Of a DNA stretch of 64,000 bases, positions 24,715-35,615 are shown in pieces. Every line of letters begins with the position of its first letter. Position 1 is the stretch's first letter. Both the position numbers and the translations under genes were made by a program. Below the pieces are notes generated by a model. That model made no database searches. It saw only the letters and a program-made list of their open reading frames with translations, and had not been told where the DNA came from. Location: NCBI GenBank assembly GCA_002189035.1, contig NEEC01000010.1:1302001-1366000 (forward strand). The letters run 5' to 3'. Source of the stretch: Utricularia gibba. Taxonomy: Eukaryota > Streptophyta > Magnoliopsida > Lamiales > Lentibulariaceae.

Positions 24715-26328
24715 CTATAGAGTGAATCTTTTGGAGTAAACATCGAACTTCTCAGACGAAGACAATTGGGGATCCTGCAAAATGTGACTCTTGGTGTCAG
24801 AATTTGCTCAGGTGGCCTTCATGATTTAAATTTAGATCAGACATCGCCGTATGATAACATATAGCTTGATTCTATCACGTTTATTCAGAATGATATATCA
24901 GTCAATTGTGTAACACTGAAAACTGCTACCTGTGGTAACGCTTTATGGATTACATTCTTTAGGAATGACCCCATGGGACCATTTGGAAAACGTCTTGTTT
25001 TGGCATCTCGAATGGTGTTGCCCATAGCATTTAGCAAGCGACCATATGTGATTCGGGACTCGTTTTGTGCTGCTTGGATGAAGCTGTATGTAAGTGCACC
25101 TGTTGAAGCATTCCCAGAAAATGCCTGCATATTCTCATCTAGCATCATAAGAATGCTTACATATGGGAAGGGTGTGAAGATAGTAACAAGAAATTTTGAT
25201 TATCATACACTAGAAAAGTTGCGTTTTCTATTTCCTTACCGTGGTATCAAATGAAACCTGATGATCATCGCAAGCACTTAAAGATATGGCTAGTCCACCA
25301 CTCGTCCCCTTGTAGGTGCTTGATTGACGGCCATGATCTTCCCAAGTATAGTATCCACCACTGAGGGTAAGAAAAAGGTAAGGACCAATCAACAATGGAA
25401 TGGAAGTTCTTTAGTGAAAATTTCCACCTTTTCATTCTGCATACATATTGTAGATCAAGAATAGTTCCACTATGGCATGTGTCTATTATTGCATGCAGTA
25501 TGACTCCTCTAGTTAGTGGTCTCACAATGGTTGCATTGATCTCATCATCCAATATTATGCCAGCAGTTTGGTGATCTACTGGCCATAGCACTTCATCGTA
25601 ACCATCAAGTTCATCTCCGTTGTAGTCTCGTTGTTGTGATCCATGACCGGAGAAGTGAAAAACGAGTGAGTCTCCAGATTTGCAGCCTTCAACAAGCCAT
25701 TTCAAAGCATTTCTAATGTTTTGCTTTGTTGGGATCTGGTAAGGACTCGACTCTTCTTCTGCACACAAATTACACACATGGTTTAGCTTGTTATTGAAAG
25801 AAAAAGCTTGATACTACAGCATAGAGATCTCCTATATCTTTAAGTTCTTGAATTTTCAACTTATTTCTTTACTTTACCAGAAAGAACGAGTATGGAGCCA
25901 CTGGGAAAGCCATGGATCTTCTCCAGAAAATATCTCATACAGTTGACATCATTGAGAGTTCCATTAAGCCTATGCCTCTGGCCATAGTAGCTCACTCCAC
26001 ATAACACCGCTCGCTTCTGTCCATGAGCCGAAGCAGGCGATAATGGCAACAATGGTTTTACCTTTCGTGGACTGAAGACAGATGAGCTTGAGCCGTATGT
26101 GTTGTTTGATCCAAGTAACCTTTTGATCTTTCCAGATGTTGTATCCAGAAGATCATGAAGACCATTAGCTGAATGACTAATGGCATTTTGCGCAAGATCA
26201 GGCGTATCGTTTGCTTCAACATGGGTAAGGTTGTTACATTTCACACACTGAACAAAATAAACATTTGATGGAAACACCATATAGGTGCCACAAATGCTGC
26301 ATTTCACTCCCTTCCCTGACCTTTCCAT
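24715..26328 (-). CDS. type I metacaspase, MCA3-like (first of tandem pair)
   Basis: Exons 26328-25878, 25758-25428, 25360-25240, 25124-24930 and 24774-24715 give 385 residues. The N-terminus has an LSD1-type zinc-finger pattern, CSICGTYMVFPSNVYFVQC followed by VKC. The caspase-like p20 region starts near residue 100 (KRAVLCGVSYYG). His189 lies in FHFSGHGSQQ and the catalytic Cys245 in IIDTCHSGT. The p10 part has SLSACDDH, and the protein ends in QLSSSEKFDVYSKRFTL. Metacaspases are Ca-dependent Arg/Lys-specific cysteine proteases involved in cell death, immunity and protein quality control. All catalytic residues are present. The gene lies 620 bases from a second metacaspase in the same direction, with the same five-exon structure. 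Confidence 0.93.
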
Positions 26329-26951
26329 CTTTTCTGTTGTGTTGAAATAAAAACTTCCTGATGCGTTTAAGATGTAAGATTGTTGTTAATATATATATTG
26401 TCTTATGAAACAAAGAAGATTGCTAGGAATGTGATTCCTTTCTTTTTAGCTTCTTTTTGACTCATACGCCACCTTTCATGACGAACTTAATTCCTCAGAA
26501 TATATTGCTTTAAATATCTTGGATTCTAGATAAGATTTCACTTTCGCATTGAACATAAGCCATTGTGAAAAATGAGCGAAAAACACGAATGATGAAGTAT
26601 ACTTCTCATATTTGTTGTGACAAATGGAATTTGATGTCTTTTTTTTTTTTCAAGTTTTGAGTCTTGGAAACGGTATTTGCATCTTTGGACACTACGGCTT
26701 TATTCCATGTGCTATGTAACGTTATTCTAAAAATGTCTAGCGAAATTTTTTGACTTCATTCTCTGGTTCATGAGAAGATTTGTGTTTGTAAAAGGTCTCG
26801 GATACTGATAGCATGAAACTATTGGAGAATACATTGTTCTAATAACCTGCTTATTTTTCTGATAGATCGCCATGTTTCGACTGTGTAGCTCTTTCACTTA
26901 AATCACACAGAGGAGAAACCTTAGGATGGATGGATGAGATTGCTGCAAGGC
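26329..26951. other. spacer between the tandem metacaspase genes
   Basis: This holds the promoter of the downstream metacaspase (24715-26328) and the 3' flank of the upstream one (26952-28280). It has a long T-run near 26640 and mixed AT-rich sequence. No gene is seen. Confidence 0.6.
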
Positions 26952-28280
26952 TTAGAGGTTGAAATACATACTGCTGATGTCGAACTTCTCTGAAGAGGAG
27001 AGCACCGGTTCCTACAATCAATCAAACACACATGTTTTACAACTAGCTGCAACTGATCTATCCTTAAGAGAAGTGGACTACGTCGGCTTTTGCCATCAAT
27101 CTGTACCTGTGACATCCTGGGGTCATTGTTTCTTAACCCAACCTTTCTGCGTGCTCCTGTTATCATGTGCCCAATTGTGGAAAGCAGATGTTCATATGTT
27201 AATCTTGGTTGCTGTTCCAAAGCTTTGATGAAGCAGTAAGTCAAGACACCCATGGGAACACCTGCAAAAACCTGTAGAAAACGAAAAGGAAATCGCAGTT
27301 GGATACATCTCTACTTCATTCTGATACCTCAGCTGGGAAAGCAAGCATACTGTCGAATCCCCGGAGTTCTGGTGATCATCACAAGCACTGATCGAGATTG
27401 CATGTCCTCCATTGGTACCTTTGTACACATGTGAACGGTGATCCTCCCATCTGAAGTATCCACTTCTGTGCAACAGCTGAAAGCGTCATGAGCTTACTGG
27501 TGCAAATGGGTTGTGAGTCAAGAGATGAAAATCCAACCTGGTTATCCTACAGACGTTTGGGAGGTCTAATAAGGTTCCACAGAAGCAAGAGTCTATGACG
27601 GAGTGAAGTTTTGCTCCTCTGGGAAGAGGCCTGACTATGGTTGCATTGATCTCATCGTCCAGTATCCTTCCCTCCGTCTGATAATCGACCGGAAGTATGG
27701 ATTCGTCGTACCCATCGGCCTCGTCGAAGTCCTGGTCTCGAACACGGGAGCCATGCCCCGAGTAATGAAACACCATGGAGTCCCCAGGCCGACATCCCTG
27801 AACAAGCCAACCCAAGGCTGCTCTGATATTCTTCTTCGTTGGGACGTAATGATAACTTCCCTCTTCTGCAAAACCATGAAACAGGTATCTTTCAATTCTT
27901 CGCCCCACCAATACTGTACTGGGTTATCACTGAATATGGATGCTACCTGTCAGGACAAGAACGGAGGACTCCGGGAACCCGAACCTGTCGACGAGCACTT
28001 TCTTCATCGACATTACATCGTTGATGCTGCCGTCCAACGGCTGGTCGTGGCCTTTGTATGAAATCCCACACAGCAGCGCCCGTTTCCGGCCATGCGCTGC
28101 CGGCGGACTGGGTGAATAATGGAGACCCTGAGCTCCAGACCTTTGATCCTCATGGCCGAAATAGCTGTTGGGGTAGGAGCCATACCCTTGACAGGCGCGG
28201 CAGAAGAACACCCGTCCCTGGACATGAACCAGATACGGCATCCCGCACCACCTGCAGCAGTTGGATCTCCAACTGGCCAT
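26952..28280 (-). CDS. type I metacaspase with altered active-site loop (second of tandem pair)
   Basis: Exons 28280-27947, 27865-27538, 27465-27351, 27271-27107 and 27011-26952 give 333 residues; phases and structure match the neighbour. The Zn-finger-like N-terminus is short (CRWCGMP, CRAC). His149 is in FHYSGHGSRV. The catalytic Cys205 is kept, but the usual DACHSG/DACNSG loop reads DSCFCG. SISACDDH and the C-terminal LSSSEKFDISSMYFNL tail are present. An ATG 75 bases upstream is in frame but overlaps the TATA box, so MASWRSN is chosen as the start. The linker between finger and protease domain is shorter than in the first copy. It is probably a protease with changed substrate binding or kinetics, but this is untested. 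Confidence 0.9.
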
Positions 28281-28341
28281 GGATCTATCCGAACCTGCTT
28301 CCTGTGAACTGGATTGGATGCCACACGCACACTTGCATGCG

Positions 28342-28349
28342 TATTTATA
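28342..28349 (-). promoter_or_regulatory. TATA box of the second metacaspase gene
   Basis: TATAAATA on the minus strand, about 62 bases upstream of the chosen ATG. It would put the transcript start near 28315 and gives a leader of about 35 bases. This supports the MASWRSN start over the upstream in-frame ATG at 28355. Confidence 0.6.
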
Positions 28350-29316
28350 CTGCAAGACGACGAAACGTTCTTTGAATTAGAACAGGGAATTGGATTCCGC
28401 CATTGCCATGAACATCGCAACCCAATTCCAAGAGGAGAAGAACCTGTGTTGATGAAGTTATCTACCGTCAAACTTCTTCGCCTCTTTGGACCACGTAGCT
28501 GCTCAGGTGATTCAGCACAGCACATTCCCGGTTCTGCATCCTTATCATTGGGCATGCAGAGAGAGATGATAAAGCAAATATTGATATTATTCCTGGTGCC
28601 ATTTATTTGTTTCTTTTATCCAATCCTTATGTAGTGTTTGAATGTTGAGTGATTCTTCTTATCTTTACCAGTTTTGCTTTCTTTTTTTGGTATTTCTTAT
28701 CCTTTAAGAAATAAAAATAAGCATTTTACATTTAATCACCGAAGATATTTTTGCATGTAAAATGAGTTGGTATTAAATAATCTTCAACAGAACTACTCGA
28801 AAAAATACAATTTATTTACTATCCATGAATACGAATACAAGAAATTAGTGTTCTTCGTGAACTAAGTTGACATGATTGGATAACTAATTCATTACATGTT
28901 TTTAAACATTATATAAGGTACGTTTATTATTAAATTTTGTAACTATAATTAGATATATCTAGGAGTTTTATTTAGATTGTAATATGTATGTCTTATTTTA
29001 TAATTTATAACTTAAAGTAAAATTAAAAGTAAATATTTTATATTCTAAAACTTAATTTTTACTTTTACTTCTATTTATTCTTAATTTATTTCAATTTAAT
29101 TAATTTATCTAATTATCACACAAGTTTATAAAATATGACTTATTCAATAAACAAGTTATTTAATTTAAAATAGACTTATTCTACTTATTTTGGATCTAAT
29201 TGTATTATAACTTCTACTTATAATTGTATCTAATTAAGTAGAAGTTATTGATTAGTAAATTAATTATCCAAAAAATAGTCTTTTGTAAAAATGGCCATTG
29301 TCTCGTTCCCTTATTA

Positions 29317-29521
29317 GAGCATCTTTATTGATTTCCGAGAATACTGATATGTATTTTCGGAAATGATTACATGATTTTCTGGAAATAATTTTTATTTTTA
29401 CGTAAATCACTTTTATTTTGAGTTATATACTGCAGAAATCATTTTGAAGAAATTCAATTTACTCATTGAATTTAGGAAACGGAAGTCACATCATCGTTTC
29501 CGGAAACGAGTAAACATGTTC
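29317..29521. mobile_element. 205-bp Tourist-like (PIF/Harbinger) MITE
   Basis: Terminal inverted repeats match at about 18 of 25 positions (left GAGCATCTTTATTGATTTCC, complement of right GAACATGTTTACTCGTTTCC). TTA occurs directly outside both ends (29314-29316 and 29522-29524), the target duplication expected for this superfamily. GAGCATCT is a common start of plant Tourist-like MITEs. The copy ends 29 bases from the UGT stop, so it probably lies in that gene's 3' untranslated region. Confidence 0.65.
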
Positions 29522-29550
29522 TTACAAAAAACATGTAGTGGCGACCTTGT

Positions 29551-31117
29551 CTAATTCTTGAGAAGAATTTCAGTGATCACATGCTCCAGATTAACGAGCG
29601 ATGAGCCACCCACCTCCACTGCCGATCTCGCCTTCTCCTTCCACTCCAGCGCTTTCTCTCTCATCCTCCGACCCTCCTCCTCCTCCTCCTCCATCACCAA
29701 CCTCACCAGCTTCTCTACCTTCCGCCGCTCAACGGTCCCCTCCAGCTCGGCGCCGACGCCCCAATCCCCACAAGCGTACCTGCAATTCGTCTGCTGCTCC
29801 GCGAAGAACGGCCAGCAAATCATCGGGACCCCCTCCGCGATCGCTTCGATTGTAGAATTCCAACCGCAGTGAGTCAAGAAGGCGCCCACGGCGCTGTGCG
29901 CCAGCACTTGCTCCTGCGAGCACCAGCTCACCATCAGACCGCGCTCAGCCACCTCCGCCGTGTACTCATCGGGCAAAACGGCGGATTCCCCGCTCACCAA
30001 ATCGGGTCGGATTATCCATAAGAAGTAATGGCCACTATCCGCTAGTCCCCATGCGAACTCCCGGAGTTGGGCCGGCGTCACCACCGCGATGCTGCCGAAG
30101 TTCACATAGAAGACTGAATTGGGAGGTTTGGTGCTCAGCCACGCGATGCAGGCGTCCTCTTGTTTCCACAGGCTGTGTCCGATGGCCTTCACGGCGGTGT
30201 CCTCGGGTGGAGGTGGAGGGGCCCGATGGTGGAGATGAGGTTGAATTTCTCCCGGAGGGCGACAAGGACCTCGTTTTCCAGTTGGTCGAATGTGTTGAGT
30301 ATCACGGATCTTGCTCTTGATGCGTTCTTCGTCTGCAGAATGTTATAGTGGACCATGATCTCGTCTGGATTCGTTGACCTGATGAAGGATGGGAAATCTC
30401 GGAGCCTCATGTTCTTCATCCCTGGCACCCAATCCACCTCTGTTTCCAAGAACCCGTTGGTCAGTTGCTCTGCATCTGAAGACGAAGGTGTTAAACAGCA
30501 ACAACAGTAAGAAGAATTCACAATGAACACAGCAATAGCAACATACTGGATGCCCACTGCCCAGAGTAGTCATGACGATTTCCTGGAAATTCAAGCGTGG
30601 AAAGCTTACCTTTCAGAGGAAACAAACCCCGATTCACAAGCTCTATATACTGACAATACGCCATGAACCCGCAAGCGCTGGTGGTAAAAAACACAACCTC
30701 CGGGATCCCCATCTCCTCCGCCGCGTCGAGCGTGAAGCTCATCACGCCGTCGGAGACGATACAGGTGACAGCCGGGCAATCCCCCGAACCATTCAACCTC
30801 TTAATCAGCTCCAGAAACGGGGCTAACCCGTTCCTTGTGAGAGAACTACAGAGCTGGGGTATATCTTGTGTTGCATCCACCTCCGATGGGGGCAGCCCAT
30901 CCGGAATCGCCGTGAATCGAAAGTCCTTTACTCCGGCCACCGACTCCGCCCCCCGCGCTCGGATTAGGCGGTTGTGGTTGAACTCGGTGTTTACGAAAGT
31001 GATGTAGAAGCCTCTAGAATGAAGAAGCTTAGCGAGCCTTAGGACGGGGGCTATGTGGCCTTGTGCAGGATAAGGAATCACCACGGCATGGGGCTTCCCT
31101 TCTCCTCGTGCCGCCAT
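29551..31117 (-). pseudogene. UGT85-type UDP-glucosyltransferase with a 1-base frameshift
   Basis: Exons are 31117-30610 and 30475-29551, with the single intron position I expect in UGT85-like genes. Exon 1 has the acceptor-binding N-domain ([32 protein letters not shown]). Exon 2 carries the UDP-sugar domain with the PSPG box (WCSQEQVLAHSAVGAFLTHC, then GWNSTIEAIAEGVPMICWPF and FAEQ); the final Gln favours UDP-glucose. After IGPLHLHP, near 30205-30221, the frame breaks: the upstream frame stops at 30189-30191 and the rest continues one base out of phase (EDTAVKAIGHSLW). With one base more the total would be 478 codons including stop, a normal length. Everything else is intact, so this is either a very recent pseudogene or a missing C in the assembly of a C-rich stretch. 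Confidence 0.85.
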
Positions 31118-31205
31118 GGAAATCGATGGCTGAAGAAAACACTAGTAACGGCACCGATATGGCCTCGGGAATTTATTTTCCACTTTTTTTTTTTGCAAGT
31201 ATTTG

Positions 31206-31215
31206 TTATATATCT
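31206..31215 (-). promoter_or_regulatory. TATA-like box of the UGT gene
   Basis: AGATATATAA on the minus strand lies about 90 bases upstream of the UGT ATG, a plausible TATA position. No other promoter motif was recognised with confidence. Confidence 0.4.
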
Positions 31216-32236
31216 TATTCATACTCCTAACACCATGTGGCATGCTACTTCCAAGTATACGAATGTTACTGTCCGAACTCCCAAGGGACGGCCCGATGAA
31301 CATGTCGGGTTTCTACTCGATTTAGTATCCATTATTCTGCATAAGTAATTACTATATTTGAAATAATCAGTATTAGTAGTTTCCAATTATTTACAAATTC
31401 TAATAAAATTAGTACTCAACTAATCATGATTATTTTATTAAATATTGAGAACCAATTATGTCAGATATTCAAATAGTAAAAAATCAAAAAAATTTAAAAT
31501 ACAAAAATTTGAATTCTAATTATACTAATACATCAAATGTTGTTGAATACTAAATATGCTATATATGTGAAAATTTAATAATCAATTTTATTAGTCCTCT
31601 ATATTAAGATCAAAATTTTATACATAGGATGTGTATTTTTTTCATACACGGTAATAGGATGGTTACTTTTCAAAATCATCTAGTTTTTTAATGTAATTTT
31701 CGCTTTTTAGTTTAAATTCATGATTTTTTTTTAGGTTTGATTCAGTAATGTTTATAAAAACTGAAATTTAGAAATATTAAATTTAGATAATTCTTTTTTT
31801 TTATTTATAAAACTATAATTTATTAAAAAAAAAGTAAACCAAAGCTATAAGTAAATAATAAAATACATTCAAGTTAATTTTAAAATATTGATGTAATGAA
31901 TATGGTAGGGGCGAGTGGAGGGGCGGGATGTGGTGAAGGTGCATGCATGCCAGTCGTTGCCTGACGATTGGTCCCCCATCTCCCAACGGCTCCATGTTGG
32001 GACCCCCACTCTCTCCCTGTTTCTTTCACGTTCAGAGTACCCAAAGGACTCAGGCCGGCATTTACATAAGTATATGGATGGGTTCATTATTTAATTCGTA
32101 TTTGGTATGGATGTTATATCCACCTACACTTTTACCCACATGTGTTGAATATATCACTTGGGTAATTTCATTTTAGTATGTATGTTATATCAACATCGCA
32201 AATGCAATTATCGTGCTTTTTACGTGGCTTTCACTT

Positions 32237-32675
32237 TAATGTTTGCATTAAAAACTCTATATTTATATGATATTGTATGTTTCGAATACTCAATTTTTAT
32301 GATTTTATATTTTTCCATTTTAGTGAAAATGTTTCATACAACATTAGTATAATTTACCTATTTAAATATTTTTTCTCCTAGTTTCGTAATTAATGTAAGA
32401 TATTATTATAAGACCTCTTATCTTACATTATTATCCTCTTTGATACTCATCATTCTTGTTGAATGCCTCATCATTCCACCATTGACATGAGGTTGAATGT
32501 GGATCTGATATCAAATGTAATGTTTTATCTTTTCTTTACATGATATTATCTATTTTTAACATCTAACTCTCATGATTTTATATTATCCACTTTGGAAAAA
32601 AATGTCTCAATAAAATTAAGAGGATTACTTCATTTAAACACATTACTTCCCCATCTATAACCAATAAAGTAACAA
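32237..32675 (-). mobile_element. degenerate miniature LTR element (TRIM-like), minus orientation
   Basis: Two diverged direct repeats of about 155-160 bases lie at roughly 32237-32397 and 32517-32675; both contain TGATTTTATATT and a following ATTTAAA block. On the minus strand the copy at 32517-32675 begins TGTTAC. It is followed by TTTGATATCAGATC, which resembles the initiator-Met tRNA primer-binding site TGGTATCAGAGC found behind Ty1-copia and TRIM LTRs. The interior is only about 120 bases and non-coding. Both copies are mutated, so the ends are approximate. Confidence 0.45.
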
Positions 32676-33299
32676 GTATAATGAGAACAAAGACAATTTG
32701 ATGTTTGCATGAAAGGGAAGGCAAGCTGTCGGATCCCTACAAAATGTGACTTTCGGGACCGCGCTTAGGAATTGAACTTAGGACAAGTGTTGGTGTTAAT
32801 CTATGGGATTGCACAAGTCTATGGTTTATCAAAGGATGTTAAGCACATAGTAACTATATCTTCTTATGTATTTGAGTTTCACATAAAATCCTTCCAATTC
32901 TGTATTTCAACACAACTCTGGATTCTAATACTTACAATTTGGAACCGCATACCTACAAAGTAGTGTGATAAAAAGTCTCCCATTGTATAGCGGTCCACGT
33001 CTTAATAGGCAACTCCCGTTATGTGGCGTGTATGTGATGTTGACATAATGCACGATGAGATTCACGAAATTTAGAAGTATCAATATTTAAGATATAAAAA
33101 ATATAAAGTTAATAATAAGCAAATTAAATGTGTGAATCACGAATCATGATCAAAATATATTAATTTTATAATGAATTGAATTGTAAGTATCAAAATAATT
33201 GACAATATTTTTTAAATTAAAAAGTATTGATAAATTAAGTAAAAAGGAAAACTTAATAAATTTTAATAGAAATAATAAAAATCAACTAACAATTGGTTT

Positions 33300-33318
33300 A
33301 ATATATATATATATATAT
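33300..33318. repeat. (TA)n microsatellite
   Basis: A run of about nine TA units. A second, similar run lies near 33748-33764. Both are plain simple repeats in AT-rich DNA. Confidence 0.8.
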
Positions 33319-33391
33319 TTTTAAAATAAGAATACGCTTAATCCCTATATTCAATACTTGAAATTTAATTGAATAATTAAATCCGAGCAAT

Positions 33392-33548
33392 GCGGGGTGC
33401 TATGCCCAATCCATAGTCAACCCCCATACTTATTACTAGTAAATACTAACCCCGTGGCTAACCCCACTCTATCTTGTCCACCAAACCTCTGCCTCCCGCT
33501 CCATTCCCAGACAAGTCAACTTTTTTTGGATTGGTATCCCACACCACC
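33392..33548. mobile_element. MITE-like element with ~20-bp inverted ends
   Basis: The left end GGGGTGCTATGCCCAATCCA resembles the complement of the right end GGTGTGGGATACCAATCCA, followed on both sides by AGTCAAC/GTTGAC-type sequence. The interior is distinctly richer in C than the surroundings and non-coding. No clear target duplication is visible, so the superfamily is not assigned. Confidence 0.45.
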
Positions 33549-34281
33549 AGCTTAATTAATAATACATAGCTAATATTAACAAAATTAAAAAATATATATT
33601 ATATTATTTCTATTGTTTTCATAATCTTACAATTGGATGCTATTCTTTTCAAATAATAATTATCAATTATCAATTATCAATAATAATAAATTTTAAATAA
33701 ACATATTATATCCATATCCTAATAGGATATTTGTAATTTTATCGTATGTATATATATATATATATGAATTACACATCCGTCCCTGTGCTTTGTAGATCAA
33801 AACTCTTTTATTATACAAGTTTTTTTAAAATTAATAACGTTTTAATTATATAAAGTTATTATATATAAAGTTTTTTTTAGTTATGACCATATAAGGTGTA
33901 AAATTTAAATACGCTATTAGTTAAATTATTCTATCAAACAAAATTTTAATTATAAGTATATAATAATAAGTTTAATAAATTAATTTAATAATAATATATT
34001 TAAATTATTTATATTTATGTATTAATCTTATCCACAGTTTAAGTAAGCTCTATCTAAAGCCAACAGCTACTCGAGGTGATGGTGATTATTGGAAAGAGAG
34101 CGAAGCCATTACCATGCGCACAGCACTCCAGGCAACTAGGCGGCTAGTAGTAGTACTTGCAATATCCTTTATTCTAGAACACGCAGCTGCACAAGACACT
34201 GGTAAAGGTAGCAAACACTGTACACAAACCTGAGAAGCTTTCATCTCTGGCGTTGGAGGAGCCCCAGTTTGCAGCCATTTT

Positions 34282-35615
34282 TCACATCTCAACTCCAATT
34301 CTTTGGACAACCTGAAACAAGGAAGGGAGGATCAGTGTACTGTGGTTGGGATTCTGAATTCTTGGTGTTTGGAGTGTCTACCTCTTTGAATGACTTCACG
34401 TCACTCCCCCAAAGCCAGGCATCGCAGCCGGCGTCCCTAGCGCCCCAGACATCGTTTCTTCGATCATCACCCACGTGCACAGTATCCTCTGGATGCACCC
34501 CCAAGAACTCGCATGCTTTCAGAAATATCACGGGGTTTGGTTTCTCGGCTGCAACCTGGTTGGGGAAGGAGGGACTTGGATGAGTAATGGCTTTGGGTTG
34601 GGTTGTTTTGGAAATTATCCACTTACTTCAGCTGAAACGACTACAGCATCGAACCAGTGATCACATTTCAGAGCACTCAGCAATGGTCTCAGCCTCGTGT
34701 CGAAGTTTGACACTACAGCTACTTTGACACCAGCTTTTTTAAGGGTCTCAAAAGCATTTCCAGCATCTGGATCGCAGAGGTGCCACGCCTGAGGAAGTGA
34801 ACGTACACAGTTAGCATTTCCCTAGAATTATGAAGTGTATTCAGTGACTTCTGTTGAACAAACGAGCCTTATCCGTCATGTAATAGTTATAGAGCTCTTC
34901 AAAGTACTCGGGATCGGAGCATCCGGTCGAGGAACTCACTATGTGTTGCCAAAACGGTCTTCCATCGTTCACATATCTGCACTTACCGTATGCATAACAT
35001 AAGTACCTACTCTGACCATTTTTGACAACCGCAAGAACAGAAAACAAACCAAAAACAAGAAGAGACATGGGATTTTCTCCAGATTTGCATCCGGAGTATG
35101 TAAGTAATACCTGCGGTAAGATCTGCCCCATGGTTGAGCATAAGCTGATCTGTATCTGCTCAATATCTCACTTTCAGAGTAGTTTACTCCATATTTTTCA
35201 CCAAGCTTACGGTATATCTACAGAAGCAGAACATCAGAATCAGTGGATCCATCAAGTGAACAAATCCTCATATTACTGATTATGCTGATTTTCCATATAT
35301 GGAGAGCACCCAATAATTCCCACGGCAGAGCAAGGCATGAAACGAAGGTTTTCAGGAAAAAATGGTTATAAGGTGTACCTGAGCCATGGGCTCTGAGGGA
35401 ACAAGGAGAGTACCGGCGACATCGACAAGAAGAGCTTTATGCGTGAGGCCACCGCACACTCGCCTGCGATACTCTTCGTAGTCTTGGATCAAACCCGGCA
35501 TTGGTGACTCACTGAGCACCTGGGCCGCGGAGGACGACAATCTTTTGAACCCAAAGCGCTGTAATCTGGAGGAAGGTGAGAGTTTGGCGATGAGGGATCT
35601 CCCCGAAGAACCCAT
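34282..35615 (-). CDS. HAD-like hydrolase (HDHD3-type, At2g41250-like)
   Basis: Exons 35615-35379, 35217-35111, 34976-34868, 34788-34627, 34555-34382 and 34311-34282 give 272 residues. HAD motif I is LVDVAGTLL with nucleophile Asp65. The second Asp of the usual DxD is Ala here, so classic phosphatase acid-base help is missing. Motif II is VVSNFDTRL, motif III the Lys of AEKPNP, and motif IV GDDRRND in a strongly conserved block ending DAWLWGSDV. The first 30 residues are Ser/Arg/Leu-rich and could be an organellar transit peptide. The third intron appears to start with GC (AAG/GCTCGT): no GT donor gives the conserved YYMTDK-AWHLCDP junction in frame. The substrate is unknown. Confidence 0.9.

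Larger units (their letters stand above)
28281..29550. other. AT-rich spacer, metacaspase promoter and UGT 3' flank
   Basis: 28281-28560 contains the metacaspase promoter; open frames there are not convincing. 28600-29310 is AT-rich without a gene. A MITE occupies 29317-29521, immediately beyond the UGT stop codon. Confidence 0.6.
31118..34281. other. 3-kb AT-rich, repeat-bearing intergenic region
   Basis: After the UGT promoter there is no supported gene for about 3 kb. It contains a degenerate LTR pair (32237-32675), a MITE-like inverted repeat (33392-33548) and two (TA)n runs near 33300-33320 and 33748-33764. The rest is AT-rich sequence I cannot assign. Confidence 0.6.

Noticed and set aside
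24771..24800. Similarity between metacaspase exon 5 border and 32735-32760 (AAAATGTGACT)
   Set aside because: Only a short shared string; not enough to propose a repeat.
28281..28355. Upstream in-frame ATG for the second metacaspase
   Set aside because: That ATG overlaps the TATA box, so it would not be in the transcript.
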